In this document: piece by piece, positions 1 to 9,073 of the stretch
How the letters are laid out: each line of letters starts with the position of its first letter
Position numbering within the stretch: position 1 is the first letter of the stretch
NCBI GenBank assembly: GCA_963978545.1
Contig: OZ021730.1
Location: 4,566,201 to 4,630,200, forward strand
DNA from: Linyphia triangularis
Taxonomy: Eukaryota > Arthropoda > Arachnida > Araneae > Linyphiidae
Reading direction: 5' to 3'
DNA length: 64,000 nt
Translations under genes and position numbers: made by a program
The notes under the pieces: generated by a model
The model's database searches: none
Seen by the model: the letters and a program-made list of their open reading frames with translations, nothing else
Told to the model about the DNA's origin: nothing

Positions 1-1411
1 ACTACGCACATCTCTACAGGCTGTGGCTGCGAGACTTCATATACAGTCCCTTCTCACAGTCTGTTGCCTATACTTACCGCCACATGCTATCATCCGTCAA
101 GAGGAGCTGAATGACCTTATTGATCAGCTTCCAGTACCATTTTTACTGCTCGGTGACTTTAATGGACACAGTACTATGTGGGGTAATGATAATACGAACC
201 CTCGTGGGAGACAGATTGAAAAGTTGTTATCAGATCACTGTCTCTGTCTCCTGAATAATGAGGAGAAAACCTATTTTCATGAACCCACAAGAACATTCCA
301 TTCACTTGACTTAGCCATTTGTTCCCCTATACTTTTGCCGTACTTGAATTTTGCTGTTGGGAGTGATCTACATAACAGTGATCACTTCCCTATTCTCATT
401 TCGCACTTAGGTAGTAGTAGCGTGAACAGCCGTCTACCTACATACAAATACCACAGGGCGAATTGGGACAAATTTACTGAGTTGGCTGTTATAACAGGAA
501 CAATGGTGGAGAGTGAGGATGTTGATACTGCTGTCCAAAATGTCACTGAAGCAATTTTAAATGCTGCTGACTCCTCGATTCCTAAGACATCACCTAGAAC
601 ACTGCGGCACTGTAAATCATACTGGAATGCAGACTGTCAGTCTGCATACAAGAAACAAAGGAAGCTATGGGGTATCTTCCGCAGATACCCAACTACAGGA
701 AACCTTATCGCCTTTAAAAAGGCTAAGGCATTTGCTCGTAGAGTTAGACGTCAGAGTCAAAAGGATTCTTGGATAAGTTATGTCTCTTCAATTACATCTA
801 AAACATCAAGCAAGCAGTTGTGGAAGAAGGTTAGAGCAGCCAACGGTTTGTATCCGGAATATTCTTTCCCGATACTTCAAACCGGAGCTGCTGTGTTCTC
901 ATTCCCTGAGGATATTGCTAACCTTATCGGTGAAACTTTTGAAAGTGTATCCAGTTCCGATTCTTATAGTCCTGCTTTTCTTGTGACTAAGAATCGTGCT
1001 GAACGGACTGGAATTAATTTCAAAAGCAATATTGAATATTCCTACAACTGTGACCTTAAGATGTACGAATTGAAGAGTGCTTTATCTAAAGCACATGACA
1101 CCAGTCCAGGTCCAGATGGGATCAGTTACCAAATGCTTCGCCATTTAAGTCCAGATTCTCTTTTTAACATCCTTTTTCTCTTTAATAGAATCTGGAAGGA
1201 GAACATCTTTCCTACCTTGTGGCGGGAAGCTACTGTAATCCCCATTCTGAAACCTGGAAAGGATCCTAAGGATCCTCTAAACTATCGACCGATAGCCTTA
1301 ACGAGCTGCCTTTGTAAGACCTTTGAACGTATTGTAAACGCCCGACTCTCTTACATGTTAGAAAAAGATAAATGCATTTCACCTTTCCAGAGTGGGTTCC
1401 GACGAGGACGG
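1..1411 (+). pseudogene. Family A ORF2 fragment: endonuclease and first part of reverse transcriptase
   Basis: The reading frame is open from the window edge. It contains the APE endonuclease signatures GDFNGHSTMWGN and SDHFPI, the linker, and the start of the RT domain (GPDGISYQML, YRPIALTSCLCK, FQSGFRRGR). It stops matching family A at 1411, before RT motif A, because a B-alpha element follows. The frame stays open across the junction into the next ORF1, giving a 944-codon fusion frame (23-2857). No RT catalytic aspartates and no RNase H are present, so this piece cannot encode a working polymerase. Confidence 0.85.
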
Positions 1412-1456
1412 GGTGGTGGGCGGGGGTGTACGTCGAGTTTTGTAAAAAAAAAAACT

Positions 1457-2857
1457 ATGGATTCTTTTCCTCCTTTAGGCCCGACGGGAGGCCAAATTCT
1501 CCAACTTTCAAACGCAAAACGAACAAATGAAAATGAAAATATAACAGCTCCAAAAAAACTTTCAATTGAAACCAAGGCCCCAACTTTCTTAATAATGCAC
1601 TCAGAATCAGAACTTTTAGCTAAATCTTCCCCATTCCTTATCCAGAAAGCAATAAAAGGTGTTTGCGGTAGCGACCCTAAACAAATAAAAAAACTCCGTT
1701 CTGGTGACCTGTTCATTGAAACAATTGACAATAAGCAATCCAATTCACTTCTTAACGTTACATCAATAGCCGGAATCAATGTTCAAGTTTCTCCCCATAA
1801 ATCTCTCAATTCTTCTCAAGGTGTGGTTTCAGAGTCCGATCTTCTCCACGTCGAAGACTCTGAACTCACCAAAGAACTCTCATCACAAGGCGTAACAAAT
1901 TCTCGTAGAATAACTATTAAGAAAGATGGCAATATCATAAGAACTAAACACGTAATTTTAACGTTTAACACTCCAAAACTTCCCACCCAAATTAAAGCTG
2001 GATACCTTAATTGCAATATTAGACCATTCATTCCCAATCCATTAAGATGTTTCAAATGCCAAAAATATGGCCATTCAAAACTTACTTGCAGGTCGAAAGT
2101 AGAAACGTGCGCAAGATGTAGCAGCAATGAACATCCAACTGAAGGCTGCTGCAGAGAACCTATATGCGTAAACTGCTCTCAATCCCATCCAGCTAATTCA
2201 AAAACCTGTAAAATCTGGCTACAAGAAAAGAAAATCCAAGAATTAAAAGTAAAAAATAATTTGTCATATCAAGAAGCCAAAACTCTTCATAGTCAGCTTT
2301 TTCCAGAACCGAAAGAAAAAAGTTATGCAATAGCCTCAGGTTCATGTAAAACAGAAATAGCCATCCAAACACTAATCTCTATTCCAACCAACCAAATTCT
2401 AACTCCCGAAAACCTTACGAAATTCTTTCTTCCTCAAACTCAGTCTACTTCAGCACTATCTCAAACGGTGCCAATTATTTCAAACTCTAAACCCATACCT
2501 CCTGCTTCAAAAAATACACAAAAAAGCACACCGAAAAACTCTACCACTAAAAAATCTGGAACAAATAAAACAACCAAACCTGGTGAAGCCTTAAAGCAAA
2601 AAGCTTTCAAATCAAAAGTACACAAAGAACCCGCAACTAAACCAGTAACTACTGAAACACCCTTAAAATCATTGCTACAAAAAGTTGCAAACTTGACACC
2701 GGCTGATTTAGAAACATCATCAGAGGAAGATGCTATTTCCGGACTTTCCGATACCGGAGACATGGAGGTTGAATTAGGCCTTGAAACCCCTCCCAACCTC
2801 TTACCAAGGAAGGGGTTCATAAAAGGGGAACAAAAGACCGATAATAAACCATCATAA
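1457..2857 (+). CDS. B-alpha LINE ORF1, nucleic-acid-binding zinc-knuckle protein
   Basis: This is a 466-residue ORF1 protein that should bind the element RNA and form the RNP. The start chosen is the ATG of MDSFPPLGPTGG, matching the ORF1 start of other B elements (G at 28821, K at 42019). The N-terminal half carries the conserved RRM-like region (FLIMHSESE, KKLRSGDL, SSQGVVSESDLL, RRITIKKDGN). Three zinc knuckles follow, beginning FKCQKYGHS. The C-terminal half is Lys/Ser/Thr-rich and ends with an acidic EEDAISGLSDTGDMEV segment. The upstream frame is also open, so translation could instead begin in the family A fragment. An 11-base A run precedes the ATG. Confidence 0.82.
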   Translation: MDSFPPLGPTGGQILQLSNAKRTNENENITAPKKLSIETKAPTFLIMHSESELLAKSSPFLIQKAIKGVCGSDPKQIKKLRSGDLFIETIDNKQSNSLLNVTSIAGINVQVSPHKSLNSSQGVVSESDLLHVEDSELTKELSSQGVTNSRRITIKKDGNIIRTKHVILTFNTPKLPTQIKAGYLNCNIRPFIPNPLRCFKCQKYGHSKLTCRSKVETCARCSSNEHPTEGCCREPICVNCSQSHPANSKTCKIWLQEKKIQELKVKNNLSYQEAKTLHSQLFPEPKEKSYAIASGSCKTEIAIQTLISIPTNQILTPENLTKFFLPQTQSTSALSQTVPIISNSKPIPPASKNTQKSTPKNSTTKKSGTNKTTKPGEALKQKAFKSKVHKEPATKPVTTETPLKSLLQKVANLTPADLETSSEEDAISGLSDTGDMEVELGLETPPNLLPRKGFIKGEQKTDNKPS

Positions 2858-2865
2858 AGTTCAAT

Positions 2866-5800
2866 CTCTTATCCTGGAATTGTCGCGGTTTCCACCACAA
2901 TTCGGTAGATATAAAACATCTCGTAGATGATTACCAACCAGTCTGTTTCTGTCTACAGGAGACGCTCTTGAAGTCCTTTCAGAGTTCTCTTGTTAGGGGG
3001 TATAGTCCTCTTCGCAAGGACTATACTGGAGGCGGCAGAGCTAGTGGTGGTGTAGCTATATTTATATCAAACAGCTACCCTTTCACCGTGCTACCACTAA
3101 CTACAAATTTACAAGCTATTGCCGTTAGAGTAACTTTGCAACATCAACTAATCACAGTTTGCTCGATTTATCTCCCCCCTACTCTTAACATCAGACAGAC
3201 AGACCTCAACAGGCTGTGTGACCAGCTTCCTTCCCCCTTTATTATCATGGGGGATTTCAATGGCCACAATCCTCTTTGGGGTAGCCTGGATATAAATGGC
3301 CGTGGAAGACAGATAGAAAAATTGCTTGAAGACAAAAATCTTTGTCTTTTGAATAACGGAAAACATACTTACTTCCACACCCCTTCGAGGACGTTTCACT
3401 CCATCGATCTTATCTTGTGTTCACCTTCTCTTTATCCTTTATGGTGTTTTCATGTGGAAAGTGATCTCTATCACAGCGATCACTTTCCTATCCGCATGGA
3501 AATGTTGGGAGCTGGTACTCCCCCTCTTGCCCGGCTTCCTCGATTTATTATTAAAGCCGCAGATTGGGAACACTTTTCGTCTATTGTCAACTTAACTGAT
3601 GAAATGGTGAACCAAGATGAGATCGATGTAGCAACAAACTCTATCACACAGGCTATTTTAGAAGCTGCGCGACTTTCCATACCTGTAACATCTACTAATC
3701 TACCGAAAATTCCAAAACCTTGGTGGAACCGCGATTGTAGAATCGCCCTTAAAAAGCAAAAGAGGTGTTGGGGTAGTTTTAGGCGATATCCCACTGAAGG
3801 TAACCTCATTGCTTTTAAATGTGCTCGAGCAGAGGCTCGTAGAATCCGCCGTCGAAGTCAGAAGGACTCTTGGATGCATTATGTCAGTACTATTACATCT
3901 AATACTTCAGTCAAAAGGGTCTGGAACAAAGTGAATAAGATCAAGGGCGTGTATCCCAGTCAGTCCGTTTCCATCTTAGAGACTGATCAGGGAATAGTTT
4001 CAGACCCTAAAGACATCGCTGACTCTCTGGCTGCTGCCTTTGCTAAAGTTTCAAGTAACTCCAATTATATAGAGCCATTTGCCTCCCATAAGCTTAGAGC
4101 TGAGAGTACAAAATTAAATTTTACTTCTATTTTTGTAGAAGAATATAATGTTGATTTCACGTTGGCCGAGTTGGTGCAAGCTCTTTCCACCACTCACAAC
4201 TCTGCCGCAGGTCACGATGAAATACATTATATTATGCTAAAACATCTGCAGCCACTCCAGCTCAAGATTATACTTAAACTTTTTAATCGCATCTGGCGCG
4301 AAAATAAGTTCCCAACATCATGGCAGCGAGCTCACATTATCCCAATTGTCAAGCCAGATAAAGATCCCAAGAGTCCTTCTAGCTATCGGCCTATTGCTTT
4401 AACCAGCTGCTTATGCAAATTGCTAGAAAAGATGGTTAATTCCCGACTTCTCTTTTATCTTGAGGAAAACAATTGTCTCTCTCGGTTTCAGAGTGGGTTC
4501 CGACGTGGTCGTGGTACCATTGATAATCTAGTTCTCCTTGAAACATCTATTCGGGAGGCATTTGTCAAGCGGAACCATTTGGTGTCTGTATTTTTCGACA
4601 TGGAGAAAGCCTATGACCGTACTTGGAGATATGGTATCCTCAGAGACCTACATAATTTAGGTCTCAGAGGAAATTTACCACTCTTTATTGAGAATTTCCT
4701 TTCTCGGAGAGTCTTCCAAGTACGCGTCAACTCTGTCTTATCTGATGAGTATATTCAAGAGCAAGGCGTTCCCCAGGGAAGTGTATTGAGTTGCGCACTA
4801 TTTATCGTGAAGGTCAACGACATTATGACCTGCCTACCACCTGCAGTGTCTGGTTCCCTTTTTGTCGACGACTTTCAGATATCGTGCGCCTCAATAAACA
4901 TGTCACTCGTTGAAAGACAAATTCAACTTGCCATCAGAAGGATTACAGGCTGGGCCAACCAAAACGGATTTACATTCAATGCTCAAAAGACTGTGGCCAT
5001 GCACTTTTGCAGGAAACGTGAGCTTCATAACGATCCTGAGATTCTCTTAAATGGGATTCGGATACCTGTTGTAGCAGAAACAAAATTCCTTGGAATCATC
5101 TTCGATTCGAAGCTCACTTTCCTGCCACACATCAAATATCTTAAACTCAAGTGCACTAAATCCTTGAACCTACTGAAGGTGCTGTCAAACACTTCCTGGG
5201 GTGCGGATACCATCTCCATGCTACGAATATACAGATGCCTAGTTCGTTCTAAACTTGATTATGGCTCGGTGGTGTACGGATCTGCCACAAAATCGGCACT
5301 AAAGCTCCTTGATCCTGTTCACCATCAAGGTGTCCGAATCGCATTAGGAGCCTTCCGTACATCACCAATCCCAAGCGTACTCATCTCATGTACGGAACAC
5401 TCTTTGAAACTGAGAAGAGACAAGCTTTGTTTAAAATATTATTTTAAAGTGAAATGTCACCCTCATCACCCACTCTCACAGAATGTTTTTAATCCCTCTC
5501 ATTGCAGACTCTTTCATGCTCGTCCTGCTTGTATTGCATCATTTTCATTAAGAATGCGGGAAACTCTTGCACTTCATCTTTTAGATGATTTTAAAGTTCA
5601 CCCTCTTTTACCTATCTTCCCACCCTGGCATCCTCATCAAATTAAAGTTTTAAATATTTTTTCTAATTTTAAGAAAAGTGATACTCCGCCCATAGCTTTT
5701 ACTCAACTATTTTATTACCATCGAAACTCATTTTCAAATTTTAATGCTGTATACACAGATGGATCAAAAAGCCAGGGGCATGTGGGGTCAGCTGTTGTTT

Positions 5801-6543
5801 TTGATAACAGCACACTATCAAAAGAACTACACACTTGTAGTTCTATTTTTACAGCTGAATCCTACGCTATTCTTCTGGCTTTGAATCAAATATTACGAGA
5901 AGTCCATAAACAATGGATCGTTTACACAGACTCAAAGAGCTGTGTCGACGCGCTCCGTAATCCATTGTCACAAACTCACCCTTTCATCCTTAAAATTTTA
6001 AAAATTTATACACGTCTTTTACAACAAAATTATAACATCTTCTTTTGCTGGATCCCAGGTCATGTGGGGATCATGGGAAACGAGCGGGCAGACGAAATAG
6101 CACGAAGCGTTAGAGGGGAGAAAAGCAACTGGCTGTGCCTTGATGATATATTTAAAGTCTGCACCAACGCTCTGTCCCATACATGGCAGGCCATGTGGGA
6201 TACAGAGCTTGCAAATAAGTTACACTCTCTGCAACCCTCAACTACTGGTTTCACCTTCTCTCAACCAAATAGGAAGAGGGAGGTGATTTTAACAAGACTA
6301 CGCATCGGCCACACTCGTTTTACCCATGTGCACCTTCTGCTGGCAGAAGGTGCCCCCACTTGCAATTCCTGTGGTGTTCCTTTTTCTGTTGTTCATATTT
6401 TATCGGTTTGTCCAGCTTTTAATTCCATACGACTTCGTCTTTTTAACTCAGCTCATCCACCATTGTCAACGCTTTTAAATTCATCTCCTCACCCTAAACT
6501 TTTTGAATTTTTATTAGAAATTGGATTTTATCACCTTATTTAA
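2866..6543 (+). CDS. B-alpha LINE ORF2: endonuclease, reverse transcriptase, RNase H
   Basis: An intact 1225-codon frame. From about residue 3 it reads SWNCRGFHHNS. The endonuclease has MGDFNGHNPLWG near residue 128 and SDHFPI near 205. RT motifs are FFDMEKAYDRTWR (~577), EQGVPQGSVLS (~634) and LFVDDFQIS (~667). RNase H has YTDGSK (~964), the acidic AES, YTDSKS (~1021) and GNERADE (~1073). A C-terminal Cys/His cluster CNSCG...H...C lies near 1165. There is no ATG: the position occupied by ATG in K and B3 is CTC here. The frame overlaps the ORF1 stop as AUAA, so initiation is probably non-AUG or by reinitiation. All visible catalytic residues are kept. Confidence 0.85.
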   Translation, partial: LLSWNCRGFHHNSVDIKHLVDDYQPVCFCLQETLLKSFQSSLVRGYSPLRKDYTGGGRASGGVAIFISNSYPFTVLPLTTNLQAIAVRVTLQHQLITVCSIYLPPTLNIRQTDLNRLCDQLPSPFIIMGDFNGHNPLWGSLDINGRGRQIEKLLEDKNLCLLNNGKHTYFHTPSRTFHSIDLILCSPSLYPLWCFHVESDLYHSDHFPIRMEMLGAGTPPLARLPRFIIKAADWEHFSSIVNLTDEMVNQDEIDVATNSITQAILEAARLSIPVTSTNLPKIPKPWWNRDCRIALKKQKRCWGSFRRYPTEGNLIAFKCARAEARRIRRRSQKDSWMHYVSTITSNTSVKRVWNKVNKIKGVYPSQSVSILETDQGIVSDPKDIADSLAAAFAKVSSNSNYIEPFASHKLRAESTKLNFTSIFVEEYNVDFTLAELVQALSTTHNSAAGHDEIHYIMLKHLQPLQLKIILKLFNRIWRENKFPTSWQRAHIIPIVKPDKDPKSPSSYRPIALTSCLCKLLEKMVNSRLLFYLEENNCLSRFQSGFRRGRGTIDNLVLLETSIREAFVKRNHLVSVFFDMEKAYDRTWRYGILRDLHNLGLRGNLPLFIENFLSRRVFQVRVNSVLSDEYIQEQGVPQGSVLSCALFIVKVNDIMTCLPPAVSGSLFVDDFQISCASINMSLVERQIQLAIRRITGWANQNGFTFNAQKTVAMHFCRKRELHNDPEILLNGIRIPVVAETKFLGIIFDSKLTFLPHIKYLKLKCTKSLNLLKVLSNTSWGADTISMLRIYRCLVRSKLDYGSVVYGSATKSALKLLDPVHHQGVRIALGAFRTSPIPSVLISCTEHSLKLRRDKLCLKYYFKVKCHPHHPLSQNVFNPSHCRLFHARPACIASFSLRMRETLALHLLDDFKVHPLLPIFPPWHPHQIKVLNIFSNFKKSDTPPIAFTQLFYYHRNSFSNFNAVYTDGSKSQGHVGSAVVFDNSTLSKELHTCSSIFTAESYAILLALNQILREVHKQWIVYTDSKSCVDALRNPLSQTHPFILKILKIYTRLLQQNYNIFFCWIPGHVGIMGNERADEIARSVRGEKSNWLCLDDIFKVCTNALSHTWQAMWDTELANKLHSLQPSTTGFTFSQPNRKREVILTRLRIGHTRFTHVHLLLAEGAPTCNSCGVPFSVVHILSVCPAFNSIRLRLFNSAHPPLSTLLNSSPHPKLFEFLLEIGFYHLI

Positions 6544-6619
6544 AGATTTTTACTTGTTAAATTTTTGTCGTCTTGTCTATGTATTTTAATTTCCCTTTTA
6601 ATTCTTTTATAACTGGTTT

Positions 6620-6679
6620 CGGCGCAGTATGGCCCTAGCGTTGCCTTTGCGCCAGGAAATGTAAAACAACCAACCAACC
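6620..6679 (+). repeat. LINE 3' terminal hairpin and (AACC)n tail of copy X1
   Basis: The outer stem GGCGC/GCGCC (6621-6625 with 6649-6653) and an inner GGC/GCC stem form a hairpin, followed by a short spacer and an AACC-repeat tail ending at 6679. The same arrangement ends every complete LINE in this window. By analogy with LINEs whose RT recognises a 3' stem-loop, it is probably the template recognition signal for target-primed reverse transcription. Confidence 0.75.
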
Positions 6680-7644
6680 TAGCTACATTGGGATTGCCGC
6701 TGTCAAATATGGGTAATGGGAGAACCGGCTGCATGTGTTCTCGAAACAATCTGGAGCACTGACCATACATTCGGATTTGCTCTGCTGTTGCAACTGCTGT
6801 GTTAACATTTGCAATTACTGCTGCAGTGATGTTGTTGTAGTTTGCAGATCCAATTTCAACACATCCAGCAAGCAAGAAGCCAGAAGACATCATCCAAAGA
6901 GCCTCCCTCCTAGGTGCAGCATACGTTAGGTATGGGCTGACCCACTGTGAGATTGCAGATGCAGCCTCAGCGGCACTGACATCTGGATTCCTAATTGTAT
7001 CAGTGAGACCTTCCGGAACATAGACTCCTGTAAAGAAGATGTCTGTGTTACATGTTGTTCTGTTTGTAGGCAAGCCAGCACAGAGTTCTGTGAATCTACG
7101 TTCTAGAGCAGCAACATTCTCAAATGTTGGAAATGATGTTAATGCATTGTTCTGCATGTTGCTGTTTCCTTGGTCTTGTTCTGGATCACTATCAGGGTTG
7201 CCTGCTCCTCCGCCTGTCTGAATTACTTGCCCTTCTTTTCTGTCAGGTTCGTTGGTTTCTGTCTTCTCAGTTGACCTCTCTCTGGCAGTCCTTCTTTTTG
7301 AGGCTCCAGATCTTTTTTTTCTTTTGAGTGCTCTTCTTGGTATTCTTACTGCCTGACTCCCCTGATACTTGAGTCTTGAGGACTACCTTTGTCTTTCTGG
7401 GATCTTGCTCCTCTGCCTTTTCTTCCTCTTCGGTTTTCTCTACTGCACTGGTGTTCTTAAAAGCAGTGGAGGCTCTGGATGTTGAGGTTAGCCGGTTTAC
7501 TAGCTTTTTTACTTTACCTGCTATTTTGTCTAGATGTTTGTATTGGTTAAGAAAAGTACAACAAGTGCAACCCCTAGAAATGTTATTAAGAGGAGGAAAA
7601 AACCGTTTATTGCTAGAAGTGCAAAGAAGATATTGAGAATGCAA
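6680..7644 (-). pseudogene. Unidentified protein gene remnant, possible endogenous viral element
   Basis: On the minus strand a frame from 7157 runs towards 6680, where the LINE tail cuts it off; residues read beyond that are LINE antisense. The protein is Ala/Asn/Thr-rich with features such as FENVAALERRF, FFTGVYVPEG and WVSPYLTYAAPRREALWMM, and has no match I can name. Upstream, 7644-7267 encodes a Lys/Glu-rich N-terminal segment in another frame. The two join through a one-base frameshift near the run of T at 7314-7321, so the gene is dead. A charged disordered N-terminus before a compact Ala-rich domain resembles filamentous or rod-shaped virus coat or nucleoproteins, but this is only a resemblance. 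A decayed host gene is equally possible. Confidence 0.35.
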
Positions 7645-7856
7645 TCAGATGTCATGAGATTATGTCTTACAAGAGTTTAAGTTTAAATTTAAATTTGAGC
7701 TTATACTAGACCTTTGTTAATAATTTTGGTTTTAATTTAATCAAACTAAATTTACGATTGAACCAATGATAGATAGAATGTTAGAATGTAAAAGGCAGGT
7801 TAGTTCTCATCAATTTTTATTAGATAACCAGCATATTCTCTCAAGAAACAGTTTAG
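7645..7856. other. AT-rich spacer
   Basis: About 210 bp of AT-rich sequence with short A/T runs between the unidentified remnant and the 5' end of LINE B2. I see no ORF, RNA gene, LINE module or long repeat in it. It is the only stretch of this size in the window that I cannot assign to a mobile element or gene remnant. Confidence 0.5.
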
Positions 7857-8166
7857 TGGGGATGGGGGTCCAACTATCTTAGAGACGTTTTCTTTGGTGT
7901 TCCCTTTGGCCCACGCTTCGGCCGAAACAGGAGGCAGAGTACGGCTCTGTCAATCGGCTGGTGGTAACAGAACCTCCGGGTTGCTGACTGCTGAAGGGTT
8001 AGGACTGGGTTGGTCATGGTGCCCAAAGGTGGTTGGCCTTGGGGAGCCACACTCTGACTGCTCAGAACGACCTCGGCGTACTACCCCTTAGCGGGCCCAA
8101 TGTCTGCTACCCTTGTTGGGCTCGGTGGTGGGCGGGGGTGTACGTCAAGCTTCTAATTCACTTATT
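7857..8166 (+). promoter_or_regulatory. Alternative 5'UTR of B-alpha elements
   Basis: GC-rich leader upstream of the B2 ORF1 ATG. It differs from the CCCCTCAGGGGG-type 5'UTR of other LINEs in this window. Its final segment ggtggtgggcgggggtgta also forms the 5' end of J (40032) and of copy X1 (1412), which identifies J as a 5'-truncated member of the same subfamily. A 13-base motif tcaatcggctggt is shared with the other 5'UTR type. It presumably holds an internal promoter, but I see no TATA box. Confidence 0.6.
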
Positions 8167-8841
8167 ATGGCTGCTTTTCCTCTTTTGAGCCTGACGGGAG
8201 GCCTTAATCCCCAACTAAAACCAAAGCGAACAATAGAAAATGACGATAACTCTATATCAAAACGACAATCAATTGAACTTAATCGACCCTCCTATCTTAT
8301 TATGCACTCTGAATCTGATCAACTCGCTAAATGTTCCCCTTTCTTAATTCAAAAGGCCATCAAAGGTATTTGCGGAAATGACCCGAAAAATGTAAAGAAA
8401 CTTCGATCTGGAGACCTTCTCATCCAAACTATAGACGCAAAACAATCTCAATCACTACTCGACACAACATCAATAGCTAATATCACCGTCCAAGTAACTC
8501 CCCATAAATCCCTAAATTCTTCTCAAGGGGTTATATCAGAGTCGGACCTACTCGACGTAGACGACTCTGAACTGACATTAGAACTGTCAGCCCAGGGAGT
8601 TACTAGCGCCAAAAGAATAACCATAAAAAGAGACGGAAATACAATAAAAACCAAACATGTAATACTGACATTCAATAGCCCTAACCTTCCAAACAGAATC
8701 ACCGCAGGTTACCTAAATTGCCATGTTCGACCTTATATCCCCAATCCTCTGCGGTGTTTCAAGTGCCAAAAATATGGTCACTCTAGAAACATCTGCAGAT
8801 CGAAGGATGAAGCATGTGCTAATTGTGGCAGCATTGAGCAT
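8167..8841 (+). pseudogene. B2 ORF1, N-terminal part
   Basis: Starts at the ATG of MAAFPLLSLTGGLNPQ and runs through the RRM-like region (YLIMHSESDQLAK, KKLRSGDLLIQ, SSQGVISESDLLD, KRITIKRDGN) and the first zinc knuckle (FKCQKYGHSRNIC). It breaks within the second knuckle (CANCGSIEH), where B3 begins. The C-terminal part resumes at 14315 after the B3 tail. The frame itself has no internal stop. Confidence 0.8.
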
Positions 8842-9073
8842 ACTGGGAATCTCGTCTACTGGGAATCTCGTTAAAGGTGGAGACATCTACAGGGACGAGC
8901 CGGTCGCGTATAGACACTAGATAACCTGATAGTGCTATGCCGTGCGTAACAGATCAGTTACTATTTTTTTCTTTTCTTGGTTTTTGTTGCTTGCCGGTGT
9001 GCACTATCCCTAATATCGAGGACTCCATGGTGGGTGGGATTCTAGTGTCCGAATTTCTATTTTCTTTATTTTA

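Larger units (their letters stand above)
1..6679 (+). mobile_element. Chimeric retrocopy: family A LINE fragment joined to a complete B-alpha LINE (copy X1)
   Basis: Bases 1-1411 are family A ORF2, and from about 1412 the sequence becomes a B-alpha element with truncated 5'UTR, ORF1, ORF2, 3' hairpin and (AACC)n tail ending at 6679. Bases 1-2760 match 38621-41380 and 2761-6679 match 58583-62498 almost base for base, so this is a second copy of the I/J junction without element K inside it. The right-hand flank (tagctacattggg...) differs from that of the other copy, and the two diverge exactly where the tail ends. That favours a retrotransposed read-through RNA over a segmental duplication. The left end lies outside the window. 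Confidence 0.85.

Noticed and set aside
561..776. Small ORF of 71 codons recurring in all family A copies (also at 18595, 23634, 34405, 39181, 53057)
   Set aside because: It is another frame inside the conserved ORF2 and recurs only because ORF2 is repeated.
6540..6679. C-terminal part of the minus-strand protein that starts at 7157
   Set aside because: These bases are the LINE 3'UTR and tail; the residues are antisense read-through, not part of the original gene.
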